The notes below the pieces were generated by a model, which ran no database searches, was not told the DNA's origin, and worked only from the letters and a program-made list of their open reading frames with translations. Both the position numbers and the translations under genes were made by a program. From Sphingomonas_B tabacisoli (GTDB taxonomy: Bacteria; Pseudomonadota; Alphaproteobacteria; Sphingomonadales; Sphingomonadaceae), in contig NZ_JBHUDY010000001.1 of the NCBI RefSeq assembly GCF_042678385.1, positions 1,922,001 through 1,986,000 on the forward strand: 64,000 nucleotides of DNA, in the 5' to 3' direction. Below, in pieces: positions 40,667 through 48,849 of the stretch (its first letter is position 1; each line of letters opens with the position of its first letter).

Positions 40667-41477
40667 GACCTTTGCTAGCGCTCGCGACAGCGCGCGTCAC
40701 CTTGCCGTTGCGGCGTTCGCACTGTTTTCCCTCCCCGTGCGCGCCGAAGAGCGCGACTTCTGCCCCGAACGCCCCGGGCTCGACACCCCGCCCTGCATCG
40801 TCGACGCCGGCCATGCGTCTCTGGAAGTCAGCGCAGTCGACTGGACGCTCGACCGCCAGCCCCGCTCGCGAACCGACACGATTCTCAGCGGCGACACGCT
40901 GCTGCGCCTCGGCCTCACTAGCCGCCTCGAAGCGCAGATTGGCTGGACCGCCTATGGCCATGTCCGCACCCGCACCCCGCTCGGCGTCTCCACCCAATCC
41001 GGCACCGGCGATGTCTTGTTGGGCACGAAGTTCAGCCTGCTCCATCCCGACGGTCAGGGTACGTCGGTCGCGCTGAAGCCTTTCGTAACGCTCCCGACTG
41101 GCGGCAGCGCGATCGGCGCCGGAACGTGGAGCGTCGGCATTCAGGTGCCGATCAGCGTCACGGTCGCCAAGGGCGTGCAGTTGACCGCCACACCGGAAGC
41201 CGACGCCGCCGCGAACCAGAGCGGCGACGGCCGTCACTTCGCCTGGGGCAGCGCGGCGGGCGCTCAATTTGCACTGACCGGCAGCACGTCGCTGGCGCTC
41301 GAAGGTCAGGTCACTCGTGACGACGATCCGTCCGGTCACACCACCAGCGCCCTCGGCGAAGCGTCCCTCGCCTGGCAGGCGGGCAAGAATTCGCAACTCG
41401 ACATAGGCGTCGTCGCTGGCCTCAACCATAACAGCCCCGACGTCGAACTGATCGCCGGCATCGCGCGCCGGTTCTAA
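40665..41477 (+). CDS. Outer-membrane protein of the Phenol_MetA_deg type
   Basis: A 270-residue secreted beta-rich protein. A signal peptide (ARHLAVAAFALFSLPVRA) is followed by ERDFCPERPGLDTPPCIVDA with a Cys pair, then barrel-like strands (DTLLRLGLTSRLEAQIGWTA, VALKPFVTLPTGG, IQVPISVTVAKGVQLTATPE) and a C-terminal Phe (GIARRF). The LPTGG motif is typical of the PF13557 family, whose members are thought to be porin-like channels for hydrophobic compounds. Start may be GTG 40659, which has GAGAGGA at a better distance, or ATG 40665, which shares CATG with the mtgA start. Confidence 0.75.
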   Translation: MTFASARDSARHLAVAAFALFSLPVRAEERDFCPERPGLDTPPCIVDAGHASLEVSAVDWTLDRQPRSRTDTILSGDTLLRLGLTSRLEAQIGWTAYGHVRTRTPLGVSTQSGTGDVLLGTKFSLLHPDGQGTSVALKPFVTLPTGGSAIGAGTWSVGIQVPISVTVAKGVQLTATPEADAAANQSGDGRHFAWGSAAGAQFALTGSTSLALEGQVTRDDDPSGHTTSALGEASLAWQAGKNSQLDIGVVAGLNHNSPDVELIAGIARRF

Positions 41478-41488
41478 CTCGTCGTTTC

Positions 41489-41572
41489 TTGTCATTCCCG
41501 CGAAAGCGGGAATCCATCTTCTTCTTTCTGGGGCGAGAGCAAGGCTGGGTCCCCGCTTTCGCGGGGACGACA
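41489..41572. repeat. Inverted repeat of the TCATTCCCGCGAAAGCGGGA family
   Basis: The left unit holds ATTCCCGCGAAAGCGGGAAT (41494-41513), itself a short palindrome, and the right unit GTCCCCGCTTTCGCGGGGAC (near 41551-41570). Together they form a larger inverted structure across a central part with AAGGCTGGG. Such palindromes are common in proteobacterial intergenic regions. It separates the outer-membrane gene from rplQ and lies upstream of the putative rplQ promoter. Confidence 0.85.
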
Positions 41573-41590
41573 AATGAAGGACGGCTATGG

Positions 41591-41619
41591 TTGACTTTTT
41601 GCGCCCCTTCCGCTTTAGG
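41591..41619 (+). promoter_or_regulatory. Putative rplQ promoter
   Basis: TTGACT at 41591-41596 and, after a 17-base spacer, TTTAGG at 41614-41619. The -35 is near consensus and the -10 weak, as in many alphaproteobacterial housekeeping promoters. It follows a repeat and lies 83 bp before rplQ, which here cannot be served by an rpoA operon promoter. Confidence 0.45.
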
Positions 41620-41701
41620 GCCGCGCTTCTGGCGGGCGCACAGTGCGTTCGCCTGGCTGGGCTTACCTTGCACGGGGCCCTGACGAACGAAAGGATTACC
41701 C

Positions 41702-42124
41702 ATGCGTCACCGCGTCGGCGGCCGTAAGCTTCAGCGCACCGCCTCTCACCGCGCTGCCCTCTTCCGCAACCAGTCGGCTGCTCTCGTCAAGCACGAGCAG
41801 ATCACGACCACGCTCGCCAAGGCGAAAGAGCTTCGCCCCTATGTCGAGAAGCTGGTCACGCTGGCGAAGAAGGGCGGCCTTTCGAACCGCCGCCTCGCCC
41901 ACGCCCGGCTGATGGACGACACCCAGCTCAAGAAGCTGTTCGACGTCATCGCGCCCCGTTACGCCGAGCGCGCCGGCGGCTACACCCGCATCATCAAGGC
42001 CGGCATCCGGGCTTCGGACGCCGCCCCGATGGCGATCATCGAATTCGTCGACCGCGACGTCTCGGCCAAGGGCCAGGATTCCGGCCCGGTCCAGAACGAA
42101 GACGAATTCGCCGACGCGGCGTAA
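41702..42124 (+). CDS. rplQ: 50S ribosomal protein L17
   Basis: A 140-residue ribosomal protein beginning MRHRVGGRKLQRTASHRAAL and continuing FRNQSAALVKHEQITTTLAK, the standard L17 N-terminus. GAAAGGATTACCC serves as ribosome site. L17 normally is the last gene of the rpsM-rpsK-rpoA-rplQ operon, but here no rpoA is adjacent; an outer-membrane gene lies upstream behind a repeat, and a palindromic repeat follows. The C-terminal 25 residues (SAKGQDSGPVQNEDEFADAA) form an acidic extension common in alphaproteobacteria. Confidence 0.97.
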   Translation: MRHRVGGRKLQRTASHRAALFRNQSAALVKHEQITTTLAKAKELRPYVEKLVTLAKKGGLSNRRLAHARLMDDTQLKKLFDVIAPRYAERAGGYTRIIKAGIRASDAAPMAIIEFVDRDVSAKGQDSGPVQNEDEFADAA

Positions 42125-42137
42125 GCGCCTCCTTCAC

Positions 42138-42273
42138 CTCTCCCATGGGGAGAGGTCGAGTCAGCGCTCCAAGCGCTGACCGGCTGAGGGGTTCGGGCCT
42201 TTTCGGAGATTCACGATCCCCTCACCCCGCTCGCGCTATAGGCGCGAGTCGCCCTCTCCCGATGGGAGAGGGG
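42138..42273. repeat. Palindromic repeat cluster (CTCTCCC type), second copy
   Basis: Short inverted repeats in series: CCTCTCCCATGGGGAGAGG (about 42137-42155), CAGCGCT/AGCGCTG near 42162-42179, and CGCGCTATAGGCGCG with CCCTCTCCCGATGGGAGAGG at the right end. The right-hand half matches, in opposite orientation, the element at 58505-58646. It lies between the convergent rplQ and CcmI-like genes and may form their common transcript end. Confidence 0.82.
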
Positions 42274-42275
42274 AA

Positions 42276-43223
42276 TTACGCCCCCGGCACCCCCAGCATC
42301 TTCGCCGCGCCGACCAAATCCGCGCGGCTCCCCGGATTCGCCGCAATCGCCTGCTGCAGCGCCTGGCTCGCCTCGCGGCCCTGGCCCAGCATCATCCGGC
42401 TGCGGATCAGCATCATCCAGCGGTCCGGCTGCTTCGGGTCAGCCGCAAGCTTGGCGGCGAGGCCATCGACCATCCCCCGCACCATCGCTTCCTGCTGACC
42501 TGAGGGAAGCTGCGACGCCGCCGCCATCTGGTCGCGGCTCGGCCCCGGGATTCCGTTCAAAGCGGCCGCAGCACCGCTCGGAGCCGCCGGCGCGACCGGC
42601 TTCAGCGCCGCTAGCCGGTCCTTCACGTCGATCTTCTGCTGCTCGGCGACTTGCTCGATCGCCTTGCGCACGTCGCTCGCCCAAGGCGCGCCCGCCGGTG
42701 CTTTGTTCAGCAACGCGAACCAGGCGTCGATCGCTTGCCGGTGCTTGCCCGCCATGTCCATTTCGACGCCGAGGAAATAGCGCGCCCGTGCATCGCCATA
42801 ATCGAGAGCGACCGCACGCTTGAAGGCGTCTGAGGCATCCTTCGGGATCGACTGCCCGTCCCCGGCGAGCACCAGCGCCTCGCCCAGCGATGACCAATAT
42901 TCCGCCTTGTCCGGCGCAAGCTGAGTCGCCTTTTTGTAGGCTGTCGCGGACTCGGCGAAGCGGCCGGTCTCGAAGAACGACCAGCCGAGCATCCGCCACC
43001 CTTCCGGATCGCCCGGATTGGCCTTCAGCTTGGCTTCCAGGCTGGAAATCATCGTGTCGACGTCCGGCTGCGCCTTGGCCGAAGCACTCGGCGCTGGTGT
43101 CGGCGCGGTCGCCCGGTTCCTGGAAACGCCGATCCCCACCGCCGCGATTGCCACCGCCGCCGCACCGAACAGCGCCAGCCGCGCCGCCGGTATTCCCCCC
43201 GTTTTCATCTCGGTCATTGTCAT
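42276..43223 (-). CDS. CcmI-like TPR protein with one membrane helix
   Basis: A 315-residue protein: a short N-terminus (MTMTEMKTGGIPAAR), one membrane helix (LALFGAAAVAIAAVGIGVSR), an Ala/Pro linker and TPR repeats such as PEGWRMLGWSFFETGRFAES, AEYWSSLGEALVLAGD, and DRWMMLIRSRMMLGQGREAS. The repeats resemble the C-terminal part of CcmI, which delivers apocytochrome c during c-type cytochrome maturation. Its position next to a decaheme cytochrome gene, divergent across 130 bp, supports a role as a cytochrome maturation or assembly factor. Start could be ATG 43223 or 43217. Confidence 0.75.
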   Translation of the reverse strand: MTMTEMKTGGIPAARLALFGAAAVAIAAVGIGVSRNRATAPTPAPSASAKAQPDVDTMISSLEAKLKANPGDPEGWRMLGWSFFETGRFAESATAYKKATQLAPDKAEYWSSLGEALVLAGDGQSIPKDASDAFKRAVALDYGDARARYFLGVEMDMAGKHRQAIDAWFALLNKAPAGAPWASDVRKAIEQVAEQQKIDVKDRLAALKPVAPAAPSGAAAALNGIPGPSRDQMAAASQLPSGQQEAMVRGMVDGLAAKLAADPKQPDRWMMLIRSRMMLGQGREASQALQQAIAANPGSRADLVGAAKMLGVPGA

Positions 43224-43353
43224 TCCGTCACTTTTTGTGGCTCCGGTCACTAGCGCAGCCCCGCGGCTTTGGTAAGAAGGGCTCGGGGCCGCACCGATGT
43301 CCTGCACCGGGAAAAACCGGGCGGACGCGTCAGTGTTCAAAGGGGGAAAAGGC

Positions 43354-45861
43354 GTGTCGGACGCTTTCCGCATCGCTATCGTTGGATCCGGGCCCGCCGG
43401 CCTCAGCGCCGCCGGCCACGCAGCCGAGCTGGGCCTGAGCCACGTCTTGCTCGAAAAGACGGACCATCTCTCCGACACCATCTACAAATACCAAAAGGGC
43501 AAGCATATCATGGCGACGCCGGTGCAGCTTGCCCTGCGCTCGCCGATCGACTTCGACGCCGGCAAGCGCGAGGCGATCCTCGACACCTGGAACGATCAGA
43601 CGGCGGCGCACCGCGTCAACGTCATGTACAATGCCGAAGTGAAATCGATCACCGGCGTCCAGGGCGATTTCACGCTGAAGCTCACCGACGGCCGCGAAGT
43701 GAAGGCCGAAACCGTCATTCTCGCCATCGGCACCCAGGGCAACCCCAACTTGATGCGCTGCCCGATCGAGGAAGGCGCCGTCGTCCAATATACGCTCGAC
43801 GACCCGGCCGAATATAATGACGAGCACATCACCGTCGTCGGCGGCGGCGATGCGGGAATCGAGAACGCGCTCGGCCTCGCGGCGGAAGCGGCGCAGGGCA
43901 ACACCGTCTCGCTCTGCAACCGTTCGGCCGAATTCTCGACCGCCAAGGGCCCGAACGTCGCCGCGCTGATGGCCGCGCGCGACGCGGGCCGGATGCAGGT
44001 GCTGACCGAAAGCACGCCGTCGAAAGTCGAGAAAGGCTGGATCAGCTTCGACACCCGCGATGGCGAGCTCAAGATTCGTTGCGACCGCGTGATCGCCCGC
44101 ATGGGCTCGGCACCGCCCCGCGCTTTCGTCGAAGGCTGCTGCGCCGAGTTCGAGGAACAGGAAGACCCGCGCAATCCAGGCAAGACGATGCGGGGCATCA
44201 AGGCCGGCACCGGCGTCCAATTCACCAGCAGCGACCGCCTCGCCTATCCGATCCTGTCGCCCACCTTCGAATCGACGGTGCCCGGCATCTATGTGATCGG
44301 CGCGCTTGCCGGCTATCCGCTCATCAAGCACTGCATGAACCAAGGCTATGACGCGGTCGAGTTCATCAACGGCAACACCGGCCTGAAACCCGCCGACGAA
44401 CCGATCCTCGAAAGGAAGTTCGCCGGCCTGCCCAAAGGCCGCGACGTTGCCGAGTGGCTGGAGTTCCTGCGCACCAATATCGGCATCCTGCAGGGCCTGT
44501 CGCCGCTGCAGATGCGCGAATTCATGCTCGATTCCAAAGTTGAGCTGTATCAGCCCGGCGAAATCATCTTCGAACGCGGCGCGCGCGAGGATTCGCTGTT
44601 CGCGATTGCCGAAGGCTCGGTGCTGGTCGAGGTGAACCCGGCCGACCCGTCGATCACCGTCCCGATCGGCACGGGCGAGATTTTCGGCGAGGTCGGCCTG
44701 ATCTCCGGCCGCACCCGCGGCGCCACAGTGCGCGCGGGCGAACGCAGCATCATCGTCGAAATCTCCCGCCTGGCGGCGCTCCGGCTGCAGCGGCAGGTGC
44801 CGTCCGCCGCGAAGGAAATCACGCGCATTTCGATCGAGCGCCAGTTGCTGCAGCTCTTCAAGGCGGGGCTCACCAAGGAAGACGTCGCCGAAGTGGTCGA
44901 CGGCGCCGAGGTCCGCACCGTCCGCGCCGGCGAAGCGGTCATCACCGAAGGCGAGCAAGGCAACGACGTGTTCGTGATCCGCTCCGGATCGATGATCGTC
45001 GAAAAGACCGTCGGCGAAAAGCCGGTGTTCCTGAGCTATGTGCCCGCCGGCTCGTTCGTCGGCGAAATGGCGCTGGTCGATGGCGGCCTGCGCACCGCGA
45101 CGGTCCGCGCCGCGATCAAGGCCGACGTGATCCGCCTGCCGGGCGAAGCCTTTGCCAAGCTGATGGCCCGCAATCCGAAGCTCGAAGAGCGCGTCCGCCA
45201 CGACATGGAAGCGCGCCGCATCGTCAATTCCTTCGTCGAGGAGCGCAAGCACAGCTTCTCCGGAGCCGTCGACCTCTACTCGCAGACCGCGAAGTTCCTG
45301 ATCGACCAGGGCATCGGCGAAGCGACCGACGTGCTGCTGATTGACGAGAATCTCTGCGTCGGCTGCGACAATTGCGAAAAGGCCTGCGCCGACAGCCATG
45401 ACGGCCTCTCCCGCCTCGACCGCGAGGCCGGCAAGACCTATGCGCACCTCCATGTGCCGACCTCATGCCGGCACTGCGAGCATCCGCACTGCATGGCCGA
45501 TTGTCCGCCGAACGCGATTCATCGCGGCCCGGACGGCGAAGTCTTTATCGACGATACCTGCATCGGCTGCGGCAATTGCCAGCGCAATTGCCCCTATGGC
45601 GTGATCCGCATGGACAAGGTGCCGCCCAAGAAGCCCGGCCTGCTGAGCTGGCTCTTCCTCGGCCGCGGCCCCGGCCCCGGCGAGCCGAGCCACGCCTGGT
45701 CGGAAGCGAACTCTTCCGGCGAGAAGCCCAAGAAGGCGATCAAGTGCGACATGTGCTCCGGCATCGACGGCGGCCCCGCCTGCGTCCGCGCCTGCCCCAC
45801 CGGCGCCGCGATCCGTGTCTCGCCCGACGAGTTCCTGACCGTGGCCCGGCTGGAGGCGTGA
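43354..45861 (+). CDS. Fusion of pyridine-nucleotide/FAD oxidoreductase, two cyclic-nucleotide-binding domains and four-cluster ferredoxin
   Basis: An 835-residue protein (GTG start at 43354, preceded by AAAGGGGGAAAAGGC; ATG 43297 is possible but lacks a ribosome site). Residues 1 to about 350 are a thioredoxin-reductase-like FAD/NAD(P)H domain with IAIVGSGPAGLSAAGHAAEL and a second nucleotide site TVVGGGDAGIENALGLA. Residues ~385-500 and ~505-625 are two CRP-type cyclic-nucleotide domains; the second keeps a complete phosphate cassette GEMALVDGGLRTATVRA (Glu571, Arg580), the first a modified one (GEVGLISGRTRGATVRA). Residues 668-820 hold four cysteine clusters of HybA/NrfC type: CVGCDNCEKAC, CRHCEHPHCMADC, CIGCGNCQRNC and CDMC...CVRACP. 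No DNA-binding domain. It is probably a cytoplasmic electron donor to the membrane protein encoded two bases downstream. Confidence 0.85.
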   Translation: MSDAFRIAIVGSGPAGLSAAGHAAELGLSHVLLEKTDHLSDTIYKYQKGKHIMATPVQLALRSPIDFDAGKREAILDTWNDQTAAHRVNVMYNAEVKSITGVQGDFTLKLTDGREVKAETVILAIGTQGNPNLMRCPIEEGAVVQYTLDDPAEYNDEHITVVGGGDAGIENALGLAAEAAQGNTVSLCNRSAEFSTAKGPNVAALMAARDAGRMQVLTESTPSKVEKGWISFDTRDGELKIRCDRVIARMGSAPPRAFVEGCCAEFEEQEDPRNPGKTMRGIKAGTGVQFTSSDRLAYPILSPTFESTVPGIYVIGALAGYPLIKHCMNQGYDAVEFINGNTGLKPADEPILERKFAGLPKGRDVAEWLEFLRTNIGILQGLSPLQMREFMLDSKVELYQPGEIIFERGAREDSLFAIAEGSVLVEVNPADPSITVPIGTGEIFGEVGLISGRTRGATVRAGERSIIVEISRLAALRLQRQVPSAAKEITRISIERQLLQLFKAGLTKEDVAEVVDGAEVRTVRAGEAVITEGEQGNDVFVIRSGSMIVEKTVGEKPVFLSYVPAGSFVGEMALVDGGLRTATVRAAIKADVIRLPGEAFAKLMARNPKLEERVRHDMEARRIVNSFVEERKHSFSGAVDLYSQTAKFLIDQGIGEATDVLLIDENLCVGCDNCEKACADSHDGLSRLDREAGKTYAHLHVPTSCRHCEHPHCMADCPPNAIHRGPDGEVFIDDTCIGCGNCQRNCPYGVIRMDKVPPKKPGLLSWLFLGRGPGPGEPSHAWSEANSSGEKPKKAIKCDMCSGIDGGPACVRACPTGAAIRVSPDEFLTVARLEA

Positions 45862-45862
45862 C

Positions 45863-46744
45863 ATGCTGATGGTCAAGAACCCGACCGCGACCGGCCGCCG
45901 CGAGCGCACGTCCGCGCACGACAGCTTCCTGCGCTACCGCAACTTCCGCTGGGCGAAGATCGCGGGCTTGATCTGCGTAATCGCGATCGCCGCCTATATG
46001 CTGATCGACATCAAGCCGCACCCGAGCGGCAGCACAGCCGAGGGCTATGTGCTCGGCACCATCGGCGCGCTCCTCATCCTCTGGCTGACGCTGCTCGGCG
46101 TCCGCAAGCGCGCGATGACGCCCGGCCGCTGGTCGCTCAGGGCCTGGACTTCCGCCCACGTCTATCTCGGCCTGTCGCTGATCGTGATCGCGACGCTGCA
46201 CACCGGCTTCCAATTCGGGTGGAACGTCCACACCCTCGCCTACGCCTTGATGATGCTGGTGATCCTGTCCGGCATCTGGGGCATCACCATGTACGGCACG
46301 CTGCCCCAGGCGCTCAGCGACAATCGCGAGATGATGACCGAGACGCAGATGCTGGAAGCACTGCGCTCGATCGACCGCCAGCTTCACGACGCCGCCCAGC
46401 CGCTGCCGCACGAGCAGGCCGCACTTGTGCTCTCATCACTTGAGCAAAACCCGTTCGGCGGCGGCCTCTGGGCCCGGCTCACCGGCCGCTATCGCCGCTG
46501 CGCGACTCGCGCGGCGCAGATCGAGCTCCGCCGCGACGCCGCCTTCCGGCCCAAGATCGCCGACGATCCGCTGGAGCGCGTCGACAGTCTGCTGGAACGC
46601 AAGAGCGGGTTGCTCGCCCGCGTGCGCCGGCACCTGAAGCTGAAGGCGCTGCTGGAAGTCTGGCTGTACGTGCATGTGCCCGTCACGTTCGCGCTGATCG
46701 CGGCGCTGTCGGCGCACATCGTTTCGGTCTTCTTCTACTGGTGA
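45863..46744 (+). CDS. Membrane diheme cytochrome b-like protein
   Basis: A 293-residue protein with about five membrane helices. Helix three has His99 and His113 (SAHVYLGLSLIVIATLHTGF) and the last helix His271 and His285 (VHVPVTFALIAALSAHIVSV); both are HX13H, the pattern by which cytochrome b-type four-helix bundles hold two stacked hemes. A soluble segment of about 110 residues (TETQMLEALRSIDRQLHDAA...) separates the fourth and fifth helices on the cytoplasmic or periplasmic side. TGGAGG six bases before the ATG marks the start. It follows the ferredoxin fusion by one base and should pass electrons across or into the membrane toward the decaheme protein. Confidence 0.78.
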   Translation: MLMVKNPTATGRRERTSAHDSFLRYRNFRWAKIAGLICVIAIAAYMLIDIKPHPSGSTAEGYVLGTIGALLILWLTLLGVRKRAMTPGRWSLRAWTSAHVYLGLSLIVIATLHTGFQFGWNVHTLAYALMMLVILSGIWGITMYGTLPQALSDNREMMTETQMLEALRSIDRQLHDAAQPLPHEQAALVLSSLEQNPFGGGLWARLTGRYRRCATRAAQIELRRDAAFRPKIADDPLERVDSLLERKSGLLARVRRHLKLKALLEVWLYVHVPVTFALIAALSAHIVSVFFYW

Positions 46745-46763
46745 TCGGGCGAACGGGGGCACC

Positions 46764-48755
46764 ATGAGCTTCAAGATCATCACGATCGCGCGGACGTCCG
46801 AAGGCCGCGAAATCCCGCGCGAAAAGATCGTGCCGGGCAAGGAGATCAGCGTCGGCCGCCTGTCGGACAACGACGTCCATCTCGCCGACCTCGCCGTCGA
46901 GCCGAAGCACGCCGTCATTCGCGAGACGGAGCCCGGACGGCTGGTCGTCGACTCCATTTCCGGCCTCGGCTTCGGCTTCGACGGCCGCACCGTCAAACAT
47001 GCCGAGCTCGAGAGCGCGGTGGGCGCGGAGCTGCGCTTCGGCAGCCACCGCCTGAAGATCGGCAGCGACGACGGCGCCATTTCCATCACCGTCGAGCGCG
47101 TCGAGGCGCTGTCTGATTCCTCCGAGGAAAAGGACCAGCAGACGGTCTTCACCCTGCGCGGGCTGATGCCGGGCAAGCGCGGCAGCGCCTATGTCTTTCT
47201 CGCGCTGATCCTCGCGGCGTTCCTCGCCTGGCCGATCTACACCTATGCCAGCACGCGCGGCGAAAAAATCCGGCCGCAGGGCTTCCATGCCGACAAAACC
47301 TGGGAGACGGGCAAGCTCAGCAAGGCGCACGCCGAGCTGGAGAATGATTGCCAGGCCTGCCACGTCGACGCCTTCGTCGCCGTCCGCGACGACGCGTGCG
47401 AGGCGTGCCACACCAACGCGCCGCACGAACGCGCCGCCGGCCTGCAGCGCGTCGCGCTCACCGGCCCCGGCCGGCCTGGCCCCGCCGCCTACGACCATGC
47501 CCCCGCCGACAAGCTCGCGGCCGCGCATGGCGGCAATGACGGCCTTGGCGACCGCATCACCAAATTCTTCAAGCGCACCTTCAACAAGCCCGAAGGCCGC
47601 TGCGTCGACTGCCATACCGAGCATGAAGGCGCGGGGCCAATGCCGGCTACCCAGCAAGCCTTCTGCGCCGATTGCCACAATGGCCTGCAAGGCCGGCTGC
47701 AATCGGCCGGCCTCCAGAGCAGCATCGGCAGCGCGAGCGATTTCGGCACCCAGCATCCGCAGTTCCGGCCGCTGATCCTCGCTGGCTTCGACACCGAGCA
47801 CCCGGTGCCGTTCGCGAAGCGCGACGCGCGCATGGGCGGCAACCCGCTGCTCGGCTGGCGGATGCAGCGCGCCGTGCTCGATCGCCCGCTGCAGATGCCC
47901 GATGGGCTGAAATTTACCCACGCGCAGCACCTCTCGAAGACGAATGGCGTCGCCGAAATGTGGCGCAATGTCTCGCCCGGCCAGGGCGCGGGCATGGACT
48001 GCGAGAACTGCCATAAGGTCGACAGCTCGGGCACCCGCTACCAGCCGGTCCGCATGGAAACCGCCTGTCAGAGCTGCCACAGCCTCGGCCTCCAGACGAT
48101 CGGCGGCACCGTCCGCCAGTTGCCGCACGGCCAGCCGGCGCAAGTCATCGCCGACATTCGAGCTTTCTACGGCTCGGGCGGCAGCTTCCGCCCGACCGGG
48201 CTGCCGATCGCTCGCTACACCCGCGCCCGGCCCGGCGACGTGAACGCCGAGCGCCGCTCCGCCGACCTCGCCCGCGCCGCGGCCCTGCTGCCCGGCAAAG
48301 GCGACGCGCTGATTCGCGCCACCTTCGCCCCCGGCGGCGTCTGCGGCGAATGCCACACCGTCAGCATGGGCGGCCCCGCGGAAGTGCGAATCGCGCCTGT
48401 CGCCCAGCCAATGCGTTATCTCCGCAATGGCTGGTTCGATCACCGGCCGCACATGAACCTCGACGTGCGCGCATCCGACGGCAACCGACGCTGGGGCTGC
48501 CGCGATTGCCACGCCGCCGAAAAGTCGAACAACGCCAACGACTTACTGCTGCCGACGGTCGCCAATTGCCAGCAATGCCATGTCGGCGAAAAAGGCGCCC
48601 ACTCCGTCCAACTTGTGCGCTCCGGCACAGTTTCGTCCTGCGCCATGTGCCATGATTACCACGCCGATGAAGGAGCGCCCTGGGTGCTCAAGCGCGGCAG
48701 TCGGAAAAAGGCGCCGGCAAACCAGGTGGCGATGCTGCAGGTCCGCTGGCGCTGA
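46764..48755 (+). CDS. FHA-domain, membrane-anchored decaheme cytochrome c
   Basis: A 663-residue protein with an unusual order. Residues ~20-105 form a forkhead-associated domain (KEISVGRLSDNDVHLADLAV, PKHAVI, with Gly31, Arg32 and His49), but the Ser of SxxH is Glu46. A membrane helix follows at ~142-163 (AYVFLALILAAFLAWPIYTY). The rest has ten CxxCH heme motifs: CQACH, CEACH, CVDCH, CADCH, CENCH, CQSCH, CGECH, CRDCH, CQQCH and CAMCH. The topology puts the FHA part in the cytoplasm and the hemes in the periplasm. It is the third gene of the redox unit, 19 bp after the cytochrome b gene. Family of the heme part is cytochrome c3/c554-like. Confidence 0.85.
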   Translation: MSFKIITIARTSEGREIPREKIVPGKEISVGRLSDNDVHLADLAVEPKHAVIRETEPGRLVVDSISGLGFGFDGRTVKHAELESAVGAELRFGSHRLKIGSDDGAISITVERVEALSDSSEEKDQQTVFTLRGLMPGKRGSAYVFLALILAAFLAWPIYTYASTRGEKIRPQGFHADKTWETGKLSKAHAELENDCQACHVDAFVAVRDDACEACHTNAPHERAAGLQRVALTGPGRPGPAAYDHAPADKLAAAHGGNDGLGDRITKFFKRTFNKPEGRCVDCHTEHEGAGPMPATQQAFCADCHNGLQGRLQSAGLQSSIGSASDFGTQHPQFRPLILAGFDTEHPVPFAKRDARMGGNPLLGWRMQRAVLDRPLQMPDGLKFTHAQHLSKTNGVAEMWRNVSPGQGAGMDCENCHKVDSSGTRYQPVRMETACQSCHSLGLQTIGGTVRQLPHGQPAQVIADIRAFYGSGGSFRPTGLPIARYTRARPGDVNAERRSADLARAAALLPGKGDALIRATFAPGGVCGECHTVSMGGPAEVRIAPVAQPMRYLRNGWFDHRPHMNLDVRASDGNRRWGCRDCHAAEKSNNANDLLLPTVANCQQCHVGEKGAHSVQLVRSGTVSSCAMCHDYHADEGAPWVLKRGSRKKAPANQVAMLQVRWR

Positions 48756-48849
48756 GGGGTATGCTTAACCACTCGTTGGTCCAAACGGCGTTAAGGGGCG
48801 TTGTTTCGGGCCAGGGGGTAGAGTGGCTTAGGCAGGCAAGGCGGTGACG

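Noticed and set aside
43330..45453. A 707-codon open frame on the minus strand opposite the redox fusion gene
   Set aside because: The plus strand encodes recognisable FAD, cyclic-nucleotide and ferredoxin motifs; the antisense product has none.
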